A DNA stretch of 64,000 bases, taken from positions 16,704,041 through 16,768,040 of the forward strand of contig NC_083606.1 in NCBI RefSeq assembly GCF_029168945.1. The letters are read 5' to 3'. Source of the DNA: Cannabis sativa. Taxonomy: Eukaryota; Streptophyta; Magnoliopsida; Rosales; Cannabaceae. The position numbers and the translations under genes were made by a program. The notes below the pieces were generated by a model. It had not been told where the DNA came from. It did no database searches and saw only the letters and a list, made by a program, of their open reading frames with translations. This document shows positions 19,621-30,791 of this stretch, piece by piece (positions within the stretch are counted from its first letter, which is position 1; the number at the start of each line of letters is the position of its first letter).

Positions 19621-20640
19621 AGAATTACAAATCAGAAAAAGGAAAAAAAGAAAAAAAAAATTAGAGTTTCACAATGTCATAGTGTTAAATTCTGTAAAAA
19701 TAATTAACCAGTGTTGGCTAAATAAAAAATGTTATAGAAGTGTCAAATATTGGCTAATAATAATATTCAATATATTAATAACACTACTCCTATTTTAAAT
19801 AAAAGATGTAAAACATCTTTGGAAACTTTTAATAAAAACAGAATACCTATTTTTAGAAAATAATAAAATTGTATAATATTGGACATACCGTATTATAGTA
19901 AGTAAGGTACTAAAATGGTATATTCTTTATTATATAATAACTACTAATAAAAGTTTTTTAATAGAAAAACAAAAATGAAGTTGGAATACATGGGCTACCT
20001 ATACAGATTACAATATCATAAGCATATTCGGATCTTTTGTTTTGCACATTCTTTGTTGAAAATGACCAAAGCTTTATTATCCCACCTAAACTAAATTGTC
20101 TGGCTTTATATTTTTAAACAACATGTGTTTCAGCAATGATAAGGATAAAAACAAGGTAGATAATAATGAAATAATGTTTTCCTAGTTTGTCATGTACCAA
20201 AAATGTTTTATTCATGATTATACAAAGATACAAGCTTTTTAAGGGATTACATTTGACGTGGAAAGATGTATTGTGTTTAATGATAAAATTATAATGTCAA
20301 TAAATTATACCAAAGTGGTAAAACCTGTTTTTAGGGTTTTTTTAACTGTAAGATGTTTTTTTTTGTTGAAAGCATTTATTTGGGGACGCCGCAAGATGCA
20401 GATCATACGATCAGTGCATCCCACAAACGTAAGATGTTGCTGTCTCTTCTTCTTTTAAGTTTCTTTATCTTTCAAGTATCGATGCACAACAAGATGTAGG
20501 GGAGCTTCCCCACTCCCAATTTTTTTTTCAGTTTTGATTTTGTTTCAATATTTTATTTATTTTTCTCCTATCTATTTTAAAAAAAATTTACATTTTGATC
20601 TTTCTAGAAATATATATTATATATGTATATTTTTTAAAAC
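18561..20640. other. AT-rich intergenic DNA without genes
   Basis: Long T and A runs (18581-18614, A37 at 19583-19619) with no convincing protein frame. The stretch at 19360-19460 is less AT-rich (aagccgagtggagtgtgtgagccgg) but not recognised. Some of the right-hand part may be interior of the CACTA element that follows, but I cannot place its left end. Confidence 0.5.
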
Positions 20641-20681
20641 CATCGCCTATAGTATAGGGCACGGTTTACAATCGTCGCCTA

Positions 20682-22180
20682 TGTTGACCAAAAGTCAATC
20701 ACTCACTTATTTTGATGATAAACAAATGTTTGATTATTATTTGTTGCTAATCTTTTCTTGACCATTTTGCAAGCAAATTCACAAAGTGTCAATATTTGCT
20801 CGGTAAAGTCAAACATAATTAAAGAAGTGGATTCAACAAGTATATCAACTACTTCATACTTCATAAGATCAAAAGTTTTATCAAGAGATCAAGAATTCAA
20901 GACCCTATCCAAAAGAGGACTTCAAAGACTAAAAGTCAAAAGTTAACCTGAAAGTCAAAGTCAAAGTCAACTCTCGGGAAAAAGTCAACTTTGGATCAAA
21001 ACATGCAAATCAAGTTAGGAAGCTCATCTACATCAAGACTACAAACAATCAAATGGTATAAATTTATTTTAGTCTTGTTAAAGTGATTTGCATAGTATAC
21101 TAGGGTTTATAAGTACAAGTTTTGGCCCACTCACTAACTTGTGCAACAAGTTTTCTCACACGATAGTCCAAAATTTTTTTTTGATTGAATTTCTAAATCA
21201 CATTTTGTTTAACTAAGAGAACAAAATTGGAATTTTTGAAATCGGATAATCGAGTAAAGAGTTATGCGCGTTTTAGTGCCGAAAAATGCAAGTTTTGAAC
21301 CTGCCTGATTTTCGGCCTACCTATTGAAAATAGGTAGTCCGTTAGTCCGTTTTAAAATAGGTAGTCCGTTTTTCCCAGGATTCTTTTTGAAAAATGTGCT
21401 AACGGCTATAAACGGCTAGTTTTTGTTCCTACACTATATAAACTTGTTTTTCACTCAAAAATTAAGGTTGGTTGAGCTTCTATTCATCATATAACATCAT
21501 TCTAAGTGTTCTAAGCTAAAGAATTATCATCTTTTCATAAACACACCAACCACACACACTTGAGCCAAACTTGTTCTTATCTTCTCTAGTGTGCTTGCAA
21601 TTCTCTCTAGGATTTTACATTGTTTTCCATCTTATTATAGAGAGTTTGCTTTGTATTTCAAAATTACATATTCATTGTATTGATAGGTGAGGTTGGCACC
21701 GGTAGAAAAACAACTCGGTTGTAGGTGAGGTTGACACCGGTTTTGTAAACAACCCGAGAAAAGTGAGATTGGCACTTCAACAATCCGGTGAGGTTGATAG
21801 TCCTTGGAAGAAAACTATTGTGAGATGTTTGGGAAAAACCTTGGTGAAAAATTCCCCGGTTGTAAGGGTTAGTCAAGCCCGTTAACTTGGCTCGATATTG
21901 GATCTCAAAGCTAGGTCCATAGCTTTGAAGACCAAGGACGTAGGTGGCATAGCTCTACCGAACCTTGTAAAAATCGAGAGTTTGCATTTTCTAATCCTTA
22001 AACTCTTTACTTTACAAGTTTAATTATTTGTCTTAATATATTGCTTGCCATACTACTTGCTTTTATTTGATTAAGTGACTAATTGCATAATTTTGTGTTA
22101 AAAGTTTTAATTTACCGAAATTAGTTTAAATTTCCAATTCACCCCCCTCCCCCCTCTTGGAAACATATCTTGGGCTAACA
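20682..22180 (+). repeat. Copia TR-GAG 5' LTR
   Basis: 1,499 bp, TGTTGACC...GGCTAACA. A likely TATA box (actatataaac) is at about 21433. The second copy is 25728-27232. Confidence 0.95.
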
Positions 22181-22182
22181 AT

Positions 22183-22194
22183 TGGTATCAGAGC
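22183..22194 (+). promoter_or_regulatory. Copia primer binding site (Met-tRNA type)
   Basis: tggtatcagagc, two bases after the 5' LTR; the standard plant initiator Met-tRNA primer site. Confidence 0.93.
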
Positions 22195-22234
22195 AAGGGC
22201 TCTTGTTTTTGGGTAGATTTCACAATCCAAGAGT

Positions 22235-23872
22235 ATGTCGTTTCCAAGCAATTCACACAATAACATGCTAGAAGGTTTAAGCACAAGTAGAGCACCGTTC
22301 TTTGATGGGGTAGACTTTCCTTATTGGAAAATTAGAATGGAAACTTATCTTCAATCCATTGATTATGATTTGTGGCATATTGTATGTTATGGTCCTTACA
22401 TTCCTATGCATGTTGTAGATGGTGTAGAAACTATAAAGAAATATGATGCATATGATGAAAATGATAAAAAGATGATGTCTAAGAATGCTAAGGCTAAGTA
22501 TGCTTTAATATGTGGATTAGATAGAGATATATTTAAAAATATTGAGCAAGCCTCCTCGGCTCATGATATGTGGAAAATGTTAGAAGTAACGCATCAAGGA
22601 ACTAGTGCCATGAAAGAAACTAAAATTCAACTTTTAGTTACTCAATATGAAAATTTCAAGATGTTACAACATGATACCATTGCTAACATGTTTACTCGTT
22701 TCACAACTATTACTAATGGTTTGAACTCTCTTGGCAAGGTACTTACACAAAAAGATATGGTGACCAAGATTTTGAGAAGTCTCACCAAAGCCTACTAAGG
22801 CAAAGTAGTTGCCATCCAAGAAGCCAAGGACCTCTCAACTCTACCATTGGAAGAGCTCATTGGTTCTCTCATGAATCATGAGATTTTCATGAATGCTCAA
22901 GAAGAAGAGGAAGTTGATAAAAAGAAGAAGAACACCATTGGATTCAAATCAACTTCACATGATGATAGTGAAGCTAGTGAGGATGGTGATAGTGATATGG
23001 AGGATATAACCCTACTCACAAAGAACTTTAAGAAGTTTTTGAAGTTCAAGAAGAATGCAAATAGATTTTACAAAAGGAGTAACTCAAGGGAGATCTCAAG
23101 AAAAGATGATCAAATTACTTGTTATGAATGCAAAAAGCCCGGTCATATAAAAATGGATTGTCCCTTGAGAAAGAGGAATAGAAGAAGCGCAATGGTGGCT
23201 ACTTGGAGTGAAAGCGAGAAAGAAAGTTCCGAAGATGAACAACATGAGATAGCCAACACTTGCTTTATGGCCATTAATGATAAGGTAAGTAATCCTAACC
23301 ATACAAGTGATTTTGAAAGTGAAGATGATGCACTTGATATGTCTTATGATGAATTATCAAAATCCTTTAATGATTTGTTTGTTGATTTTGAAAAATTTCT
23401 TGCTAAGAACTCAATTCAAAGAAAGAAAATAAGTTTATTGCTTGAAGAAGTTGAGGCTTTGAAAGTAAAAGAAAATGAGTTTTTGATTGAAACCCAATGT
23501 AAAAGTTGTTCCTTATATGAAAAAGATGTTGTAAACTTGAAAGCTAAAATTGATGATTTAAACAAGGTGATTTACAATTTTACAAAAGGAAAAGAAAATT
23601 TTGAAATGATGCTTGGGAGTCAAAAATGTGCTTTTTCAAAAAGTTGTATAGGATATAACACTAGTGTGAAACAAAAATTACTTAGGAATTTCTTTGTCAA
23701 GTCATCTAATTTGAACTTAACTTGCACTTATTGTAACCTAGATGGTCACACTAAATCCTATTGCCATGTGAAAAAGAATGCCTATTTTGGTAAGGCTATT
23801 TGGATACCAAAAGTTTTAAAGACTAACATCAAAGGACCCAAAGTTATGTGGGTACCAAAAAGAAAGATATAA
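22235..23872 (+). CDS. Copia Gag, interrupted by one in-frame stop
   Basis: ATG 22235 opens a copia Gag: FDGVDFPYWKIRMETYLQS at about residues 25-43, then the UBN2-like region (SSAHDMWKMLEVTHQGT). A TAA at 22796-22798 stops it after 187 residues, but the same frame continues at once (EAKDLSTLPLEELIGSL), so this is a point lesion in a 546-codon gene. The second part has acidic stretches, a first CCHC knuckle (CYECKKPGHIKMDC), a predicted coiled coil and a second knuckle (CTYCNLDGHTKSYC). It ends KVMWVPKRKI at the place where copia polyproteins pass into protease, but here a stop follows. Gag packages element RNA. With no pol present, this is the only product. Confidence 0.9.
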
Positions 23873-25469
23873 GTTTGTTTTGTAGGTATCAATAAAGAGG
23901 AACCAAAGTTGGCTCTTGGGGTGTTGATGCTTAAAGAAGAATCTCAAGTTCCTACATTACCAACAAGTCTCAAAAGGATAAAAAAAAACTGTGTCAATTC
24001 TTGAACACAACCCTAATGAAAAAATTTGGAAACCGGTAATATCATTCTTATTCATTCTACTTATTTTGATGAGATTAAGATGCCTAGATGAAACGAAAAT
24101 GAAATTTAAAGTGTTTGGCTAATTGACTTGCTTTTGATCCGTCTTGTTCACTCTCTTATGCATACATGCTTAATTGGTATGTCACATACTATTTCTATGA
24201 ATAAAAGTTTTGATTAGTTGAGTTTTGACATTCTTGAACTATACATGCTGAAAAATTCAGATTATAGGTCATTATGCAAATTTTTGGTGAACTTTGGACA
24301 TACATTTGAACTAGTGAATATGTGAACTTTTACATGTTTGGCTAGTATATATGTTTATATGTTTGAACATGTCCAAATGAGTGTATTTAGCATGCCTAAA
24401 GGTTTTTCTTGATTGAAATATGCTTTGAATAAAATTTTGGTATGTTATTTGCTTATTTTTAACTTTTTAAGGCCATAATGGGTGAAATTTACCAAAATTT
24501 CATATTGTTGAGAAAATTTTTGTTTTGAAAGCTTTTACATGTTTAAATACTCATATATAAACTGTCTCAAAAATAATTTTTCAAAAATAATGCTCAAATC
24601 TTGATTTTGGTACTATCTTGCATAATTTTGACTTTTTAAGACCTAAAAGAGTGTTTTTTTACCAAACTTGATCAATTTTCAATATTTTTCAATTCTGTAA
24701 GTTTGTACACCTCACATTTAACATTCTTGAACTACTGAAAAAAGAATTTTTCAATTTGGTTGCATAGAACTCATTTTTGGTAGATTTCTAGTTTTTAAGC
24801 AAATCGAAAAGCTTACCGAAAAGTTAGGATTTTTGATATTTTTCTAATTTTCTTGTTTGAACATGTTTGTTTCATCATTTATCAGTTGTCAAAAAAGATT
24901 TTGCATGAAAATTTTGCATAAAATCAATTTTTGGTAAGTAAGTTGCTTAAAATGACCTTCTATGACCAAAACGAGTAAAACTTGCCAAAATCTCTCATTT
25001 TTGAAGCTTTTTCTGTTTTTCTAGCTTGTACACTTCATATTAATCATGTTTAAGCTTATGGAAAAAGAATTTTTCAAAAAGGATGCATAAAACTAATTTT
25101 GGGTACATATGTTGTTTTTGCTTAAATTTTTGAAAAACTTACCAAAAAGTCTCAGTTCTTGTCATCTAATTGATTTAAGTGCATGAACACATTTGTTTTA
25201 TCATCTTGAGGTATGAGAAAATATTTGAAATCATAACTATGCCATTATTTACCAGTATCTCTTACTTTCAAGGTCTTTGACATATTTTTTTTTTGGTAGA
25301 TTGAATGTTTAAACTTGTTTTGCCTATATGAACTTTCATCTTTTTATCCATTCTAAAATTTCTCTTTGCCTATTGTGCTTCATTGATACAAGTCATATCT
25401 TGTATGATTAAGGGAAAGAAATATATTTAGCTTGACCTTGCTTCCTATGCCACCCTTTTTGATGAAATC
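23873..25469. other. Non-coding interior of the gag-only copia element
   Basis: About 1.6 kb of AT-rich sequence where pol would be expected. No frame matches protease, integrase or RT. It holds diverged repeats about 320 bp apart: 'gaaaaagaatttttca..' near 24737 and 25054, each followed by tgcata-aact, then aaa-cttaccaaaaag. These look like remains of a tandem duplication rather than decayed pol. Confidence 0.75.
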
Positions 25470-25727
25470 AAAAGGGGGAGAAACATTGGAATTGATTATT
25501 TTGGCATTAATCATATTATGCTTTAAAGTATTACCAAGTTTATTGAGTATATGATTAAGGGGGAGCTTTGTCAAGTTAAGAAAAGGTAACAATAAATATG
25601 CAAAGGTAAAACGGTATAAATCAATATATGCATATATTAAGGGGGAGCTAAACTCAACATGTTTAAATTTACTTTTTCTTTCCTTTAAAATAATCAAATA
25701 TTTTGATATCATCAAAAAGGGGGAGAA
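25470..25727 (+). promoter_or_regulatory. Four polypurine tracts before the 3' LTR
   Basis: The tracts are aaaagggggag (25470-25480), aagggggag (25557-25565), aagggggag (25639-25647) and aaaaagggggagaa (25714-25727, abutting the LTR). Only the last is positioned to prime plus-strand synthesis. Multiple PPT copies upstream of the 3' LTR are a reported hallmark of Sireviruses. Confidence 0.85.
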
Positions 25728-27232
25728 TGTTGACCAAAAGTCAATCACTCACTTATTTTGATGATAAACAAATATTTGATTATTATTTGTTACTAATCTT
25801 TTCTTGACCATTTTGCAAGCAAATTCACAAAGTATCAATATTTGCTCGGTAAAGTCAAACATAATCAAAGAAGTGGATTCAACAAGTATATCAACTACTT
25901 CATACTTCATAAGATCAAAAGTTTTATCAAGAGATCAAGAATTCAAGACCCTATCCAAAAGAGGACTTCAAAAACTAAAAGTCAAAAGTCAACCCGAAAG
26001 TCAAAGTCAAAGTCAACTCTCGGGAAACAGTCAACTTTGGATCAAAACATGCAAATCAAGTTAGGAAGCTCATCTACATCAAGACTACAAACAATCAAAT
26101 GGTATAAATATATTTTAGTCTTATTAAAGTGATTTGCATAGTATACTAGGGTTTATAAGTACAAGTTTTGGCCCACTCACTAACTTGTGCAACAAGTTTT
26201 CTCACACGATAGTCCAAAATTTTTTTTGATTGAATTTCTAAATCACATGTTGTTTAACTAAGAGAACAAAATTGGAATTTTTGAAATCGGATAATCGAGT
26301 AAAGAGTTATGCGCGTTTTAGTGCCGAAAAATGCAAGTTTTGAACCTGCCTGATTTTCGGCCTACCTATTGAAAATAGGTAGTCCGTTTTTTGCAGATAG
26401 GTAGTCCGTTTTAAAATAGGTAGTCCGTTTTTCCCAGGATTCCTTTTGAAAAATGTGCTAACGGCTATAAACGGCTAGTTTTTGTTCCTACACTATATAA
26501 ACTTGTTTTTCACTCAAAAATTAAGGTTGGTTGAGCTTCTATTCATCATATAACATCATTCTAAGTGTTCTAAGCTAAAGAATTATCATCTTTTCATAAA
26601 CACACCAACCACACACACTTGAGCCAAACTTGTTCTTATCTTCTCTAGTGTGCTTGCAATTCTCTCTAGGATTTTACATTGTTTTCCATCTTATTATAGA
26701 GAGTTTGCTTTGTATTTCAAAATTACATATTCATTGTATTGAGAGGTGAGGTTGGCACCGGTAGAAAAACAATTCGGTTGTAGGTGAGGTTGACACCGGT
26801 TTTGTAAACAACCCGAGAAAAGTGAGATTGACACTTCAACAATCCGGTGAGGTTGATAGTCCTTGGAAGAAAACTATTGTGAGAGGTTTGGGAAAAACCT
26901 TGGTGAAAAATTCCCCGGTTGTAAGGGTTAGTCAAGCCCGTTAACTTGGCTCGATATTGGAACTCAAAGCTAGGTCCATAGCTTTGAAGACCAAGGACGT
27001 AGGTGGCATATCTCTACCGAACCTTGTAAAAATCGAGAGTTTGCATTTTCTAATCCTTAAACTCTTTACTTTACAAGTTTAATTATTTGTCTTAATATAT
27101 TGCTTGCCATACTACTTGCTTTTATTTGATTAAGTGACTAATTGCATAATTTTGTGTTAAAAGTTTTAATTTACCGAAATTAGTTTAAATTTCCAATTCA
27201 CCCCCCTCTTGGAAACATATCTTGGGCTAAAA
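25728..27232 (+). repeat. Copia TR-GAG 3' LTR
   Basis: 1,505 bp copy of 20682-22180. The last bases read ggctaaaa where the 5' LTR has ggctaaca, so the terminal CA has mutated to AA; the TSD directly after fixes the boundary. Confidence 0.93.
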
Positions 27233-27439
27233 GCCTATGGTTTTAAACCGTTGGGAATGTAAAAAAAAAAGAAAAAAATACAGATTTTCCCCATTTTTTT
27301 CCTGCATTAATTTTATAAAACAACTAATTAATTTTGTTACAATAACAACTAACTTTAAAACACATTAAATTTATACAATAACAAAATAAATATATATATA
27401 ATAAATAAAAAAAATATAAATAAATAAATGTATTTATAC

Positions 27440-27680
27440 CGAGCTCGAAGAGAGAGAAAAAGAGAGAGAGAGATGGATGAGAGGTGGTGGTGGTCCGATG
27501 TATGAGACGGAGATGAGAGGGACACCGACGGGAGGTGCTGGTGGTCCGACGTATGCAACAGAGAGTAGAGGGAGACCTATGGGATGAGGGGTGGGTGGAG
27601 ATTGATGGACGAGAGAGACGAGAAGAAAGAGACATCGAGAGAGGGAGGAAGACGGCAAGAGAGGAGGGCGATGGTGCGGA
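27440..27680. repeat. Tandem repeats inside the CACTA fragment
   Basis: A ~75-bp GA-rich unit (gagatg...ggtggtggtccgatgtatg) occurs about two to three times. It yields Ser/Pro/His-rich open frames on the minus strand that I do not regard as genes. Confidence 0.6.
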
Positions 27681-28044
27681 GGCGTGAGTGGGGTTTTGGA
27701 GAGTTAAGATTTTTGTTTTAGGGTGTGGGAAATGGAGAAGAAATAGGTGGGCATGTGGGAAATAGAAAAAAAGTATGTGAGCACGTGGGAAATGTGGCGA
27801 GAAGTAGGTGACGATTTTTTCATGGACCTTTATAGGTGACGGTTTTAAACCGTCGGGTATAAGGGTACATTAAAAAATCACATTTTATTAAAAAACGTCG
27901 CATATTTTGTTTACTACGATTTTAAACCGTTGGGAATACTAAATTTTTCACGACGGTTTTAAATAGTTACTTAATTTTAATAGCGACGGTCTCCGAAAAA
28001 AATTGTTTTTAGGACCGTCACGAATTCTGATATTTGTAGTAGTG

Positions 28045-28070
28045 ACACCTTGGATAAGTGTTATGTCCTT
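28045..28070 (+). repeat. 26-bp fragment of the 1,882-bp LTR family
   Basis: acaccttggataagtgttat plus six bases matches 59450-59475 in the solo LTR at 59165-61046, about 285 bp from its start. It abuts the CACTA end on one side and Gypsy-2 on the other, so it is the stub of a third LTR copy into which the CACTA element inserted before a deletion. Confidence 0.75.
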
Positions 28071-28534
28071 AGCGCAAATACTACTGCTGCGAGTTCTAGA
28101 TCGTGAGTAGGGTACCTCTGCTTGTACTCTTTTAACTGTCGAGAAGCATAAGCTATTACCTTTCCAGTTTGCATAAGAACACAGCGTAGACCTTATCTTG
28201 AGGCATCACAATAAGCAACAAACTTTTCTTATCTGAAGGAAGAGTTAATACTAGAGTGGTAATCAAGCGCTGCTTTAACTTCTGAAAACATTTCTCACAC
28301 CGATAAGTCTAAACAAACTTCAGATTCTTTCGGGTCACCTCCGTTAGGGGTGTTTCTATTTTCAAGAAACCCTCAAAGAACCGACGATAATAACCAGCTA
28401 AACCCAAAAAGCTTCTAACTTCAGTAGTCGATTTTGGTGTTGTCCAATCACGAACAGCTTTGATCTTGGCCGGATCAACCATGATCCCATCTTTATCCAC
28501 TATGTGCCCTAGGAAAGAGACACGTGACAACCAG
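28071..28534 (-). pseudogene. Gypsy-2 RT C-terminus and start of RNase H
   Basis: Encodes [20 protein letters not shown] and [18 protein letters not shown], the RT connection region, followed in broken frames by the start of RNase H. It is truncated at 28071, next to the LTR stub, in the equivalent of Gypsy-1's VFALK. Confidence 0.85.
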
Positions 28535-30255
28535 TGTAATGACCGCATGATCTAGATATGGATTAGTGAGATTATAAATACTAATTTTATTATTATGCAT
28601 ATTACTATTGATGGATATATGTGAACATTTATAATTTCTGTAAAATATCTTGTTCTTGTGATTTTAACTCGGTGGCGATGGAAAATGCAACGGAGGATAT
28701 TATAGTCACATGGGTAAACATAGAGCCTTTTCATTGAAAGAAAATATGTTATGTAAGCTCAAATGGTTGGTGTTGGCGGGGTTGTGGTATTGGACCATTT
28801 TACTCATAAGCCGTTTATTGAGTTAGGTTTAAAGATAAGGGTAGTTTAGTAATTTTACTTTTTTTTGGATACGTGTCTCCACCTTTGTTTGACAGCTACC
28901 ACTTAAGTAAATAAATGTTAATTAGTTAACCTTTTATCCATTAATTTGAAAAATAAGGAAATAGATAAAAACACCTCTTTATCACTCTTTTTCTTCCTTG
29001 TTCGGCCAGCAAGAACCAACAGCCTAGGGCATGAATTTCTTCAATTTTAGAGGTTATTAGGTAGAAATTTGAGAGTTTAATCTGAGGTAAAACCCTAAGC
29101 TTGCACTATCATGGATTTATGATATTATTGGAAAGTTTTGTTAGGTTTAGGGTTGATTTTGATGAGTTTAGTTCTGTGTTGGTGAATTTCATTTAGGGTT
29201 AGTTTCTTTAGGTCTCAATTGATATTTTAAGATTGTTTTGCACTGCTTTTGATGTTTAATTTTGAGGTTGAGCAAGTTTGAACTCAAACTTGACTCAACC
29301 ATGGCATGTTGAATTTTATTATGTTTCTTTTGCTGTTTTGGTGTATACAGGTGTTCTGGAGAGTTTGCTTGCATTTAGGGAAGATTTGGCCAAGTTATGC
29401 AATTTTTAGGGTTTGCTGGTGCAAACTGATCGACCGATTTTACAGGGTCTGTAAAACTGGTGAACCAGATTACAATCAGGACCCTTAAAATCACAACTTT
29501 TCCAAATTTGTGCTATTTTACGAGCATAGTTTGATTTCCCTTGGTGTTTGGGGTTGTAGTATATTGTATGTGTCATCAAGATTAACCTTAGTTTTGAGCT
29601 AGGGTTTCAGATAGGGTTATTCGAGTTTCTCACCCAATCGTATAATGTGACTTAGGACCTCCATTCAGCCCAAAGATTTTCCATTCAAGTCGACTGACTC
29701 GCTTGAATCTGGAACGAGGTAAGATAGCATAAAGCATATATATGTGAGTGTATGCATGTTATTAATTATTTACACTACTAACACTAACAAAAATGTAACT
29801 TTAAGGGTGTTAGTATAGTGTAGGGTTTTAGGGCAGTTACAATATTACCAACACGAGTACTAGGGGGTACGTTGTGCATGTGGTACAACACTTAGTAACT
29901 CCCAGAAGTACAATAATGGCCCTACCAACTTGGTACTTTAGTGCATATGGTATAGTAGTCGTACTTCTGTTGAGAACGTTCTTAACCATTTAGTGAGCTT
30001 GGTAAATGGGCTCAAGACGGCTTAAGCATTAAGCCGGTATCGCATTGCTTACATAAATGTTATGCATATCTTACTGAGTCTGTCGACTCATCAGTTTACT
30101 ACCTTGTGTAGGTAAGGATAAGGCTAAGCTGGAGGAACAGTGAGTTGGAGCTTGACAAGATTGTACATATCGCGGCAGTGCAACCTGAAGAGTCTCGGTC
30201 ATACTACATTTTGAATTACATTTTGTTGTTGCATGTTATATGTAAATAATATATA

Positions 30256-30346
<91 letters not shown>

Positions 30347-30478
30347 TGTAACTATATATGTATAGAACATGTATTTTCAGTCATTGTTTTAAACTTGGGA
30401 TCCCGACCTATGAGTTTTATAAATATAACACGATAAGTTTAAATTTGAATTAGTAAATTTTCAAATACGGGCATTACA
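28535..30478 (+). mobile_element. Solo gypsy LTR, 1,944 bp
   Basis: TGTAATGACC...GGCATTACA with perfect 5-bp TSD ACCAG (28530-28534 and 30479-30483). It interrupts Gypsy-2 RT in codons for EFWL|SRV. The ends resemble Gypsy-1 and Gypsy-3 LTRs but the body differs. No internal domain remains, as expected after LTR-LTR recombination. Confidence 0.92.
30261..30345. repeat. (AAT)n microsatellite
   Basis: About 28 uninterrupted AAT/ATA units inside the solo LTR. Confidence 0.95.
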
Positions 30479-30791
30479 ACCAGAACTCAAACTTCTTTAA
30501 TTTAGCATAAATCTTGTGATCCCGTAATTGTTGGAGTACTGATCTGAGATGTAATTCGTGTTCTTTCTCTGATTCAGAATAAATCAGAATGTCATCAATG
30601 AACACTATCACAAACTTGTCTAGGTTATCCTTAAATACCTGGTTCATAAGATCCATAAATGCAGCCGGGGCATTAGTGAGTTCGAAAGACATCACCAGAA
30701 ACTGATAATGTCCATACCTAGTACAGAACACAGTCTTCAGAACATCCTCTTCCCAGATTCTTAATTGATGATAACCTGAGCGAAGATCGAT
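30479..30791 (-). pseudogene. Gypsy-2 RT middle segment
   Basis: Encodes SGYHQLRI, then [33 protein letters not shown] and the active-site FIDDILIYS, up to KFEFWL. Flanked on the right by the Gypsy-3 insertion and on the left by the solo LTR. The local frame is open but both ends are severed. Confidence 0.88.

Larger units (their letters stand above)
20682..27232 (+). mobile_element. Non-autonomous Ty1/copia element carrying only gag (TR-GAG, Sirevirus-like), 6,551 bp
   Basis: Two LTRs of about 1.5 kb, perfect 5-bp TSD GCCTA (20677-20681 and 27233-27237), a Met-tRNA primer site and a polypurine tract, but only a gag gene inside. There is no protease, integrase or reverse transcriptase between the gag end (23872) and the 3' LTR. 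Four copies of an AAGGGGGAG-type tract precede the 3' LTR, a feature described for the Sirevirus branch of copia. Mobility would depend on enzymes from an autonomous relative. The LTRs are almost identical apart from a ~19-bp indel near 21337/26385, so insertion was recent. Confidence 0.9.
20641..28044. mobile_element. CACTA (En/Spm) transposon fragment, right end intact, split by copia element
   Basis: The right end reads tttgtagtagtg (28033-28044), the complement of the CACTACTACAAA start of many plant CACTA elements. Inside it lie repeated gacggtttaaaaccgtc-type blocks (27820-28020), typical CACTA subterminal repeats, and the same motif flanks the copia insertion on the left (20636-20681). 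It is followed by ACA, consistent with a 3-bp TSD in 'ttACAcc'. I could not find the left terminus in the window; the left limit given is only where recognisable sequence starts. No transposase was seen. Confidence 0.7.

Noticed and set aside
19541..19798. 86-codon frame with a poly-Lys run
   Set aside because: Created by an A37 homopolymer; no family or codon bias.
25380..25748. 122-codon minus-strand frame near the copia 3' LTR
   Set aside because: Spans the polypurine repeats and LTR start; opposite to the element's direction and without motifs.
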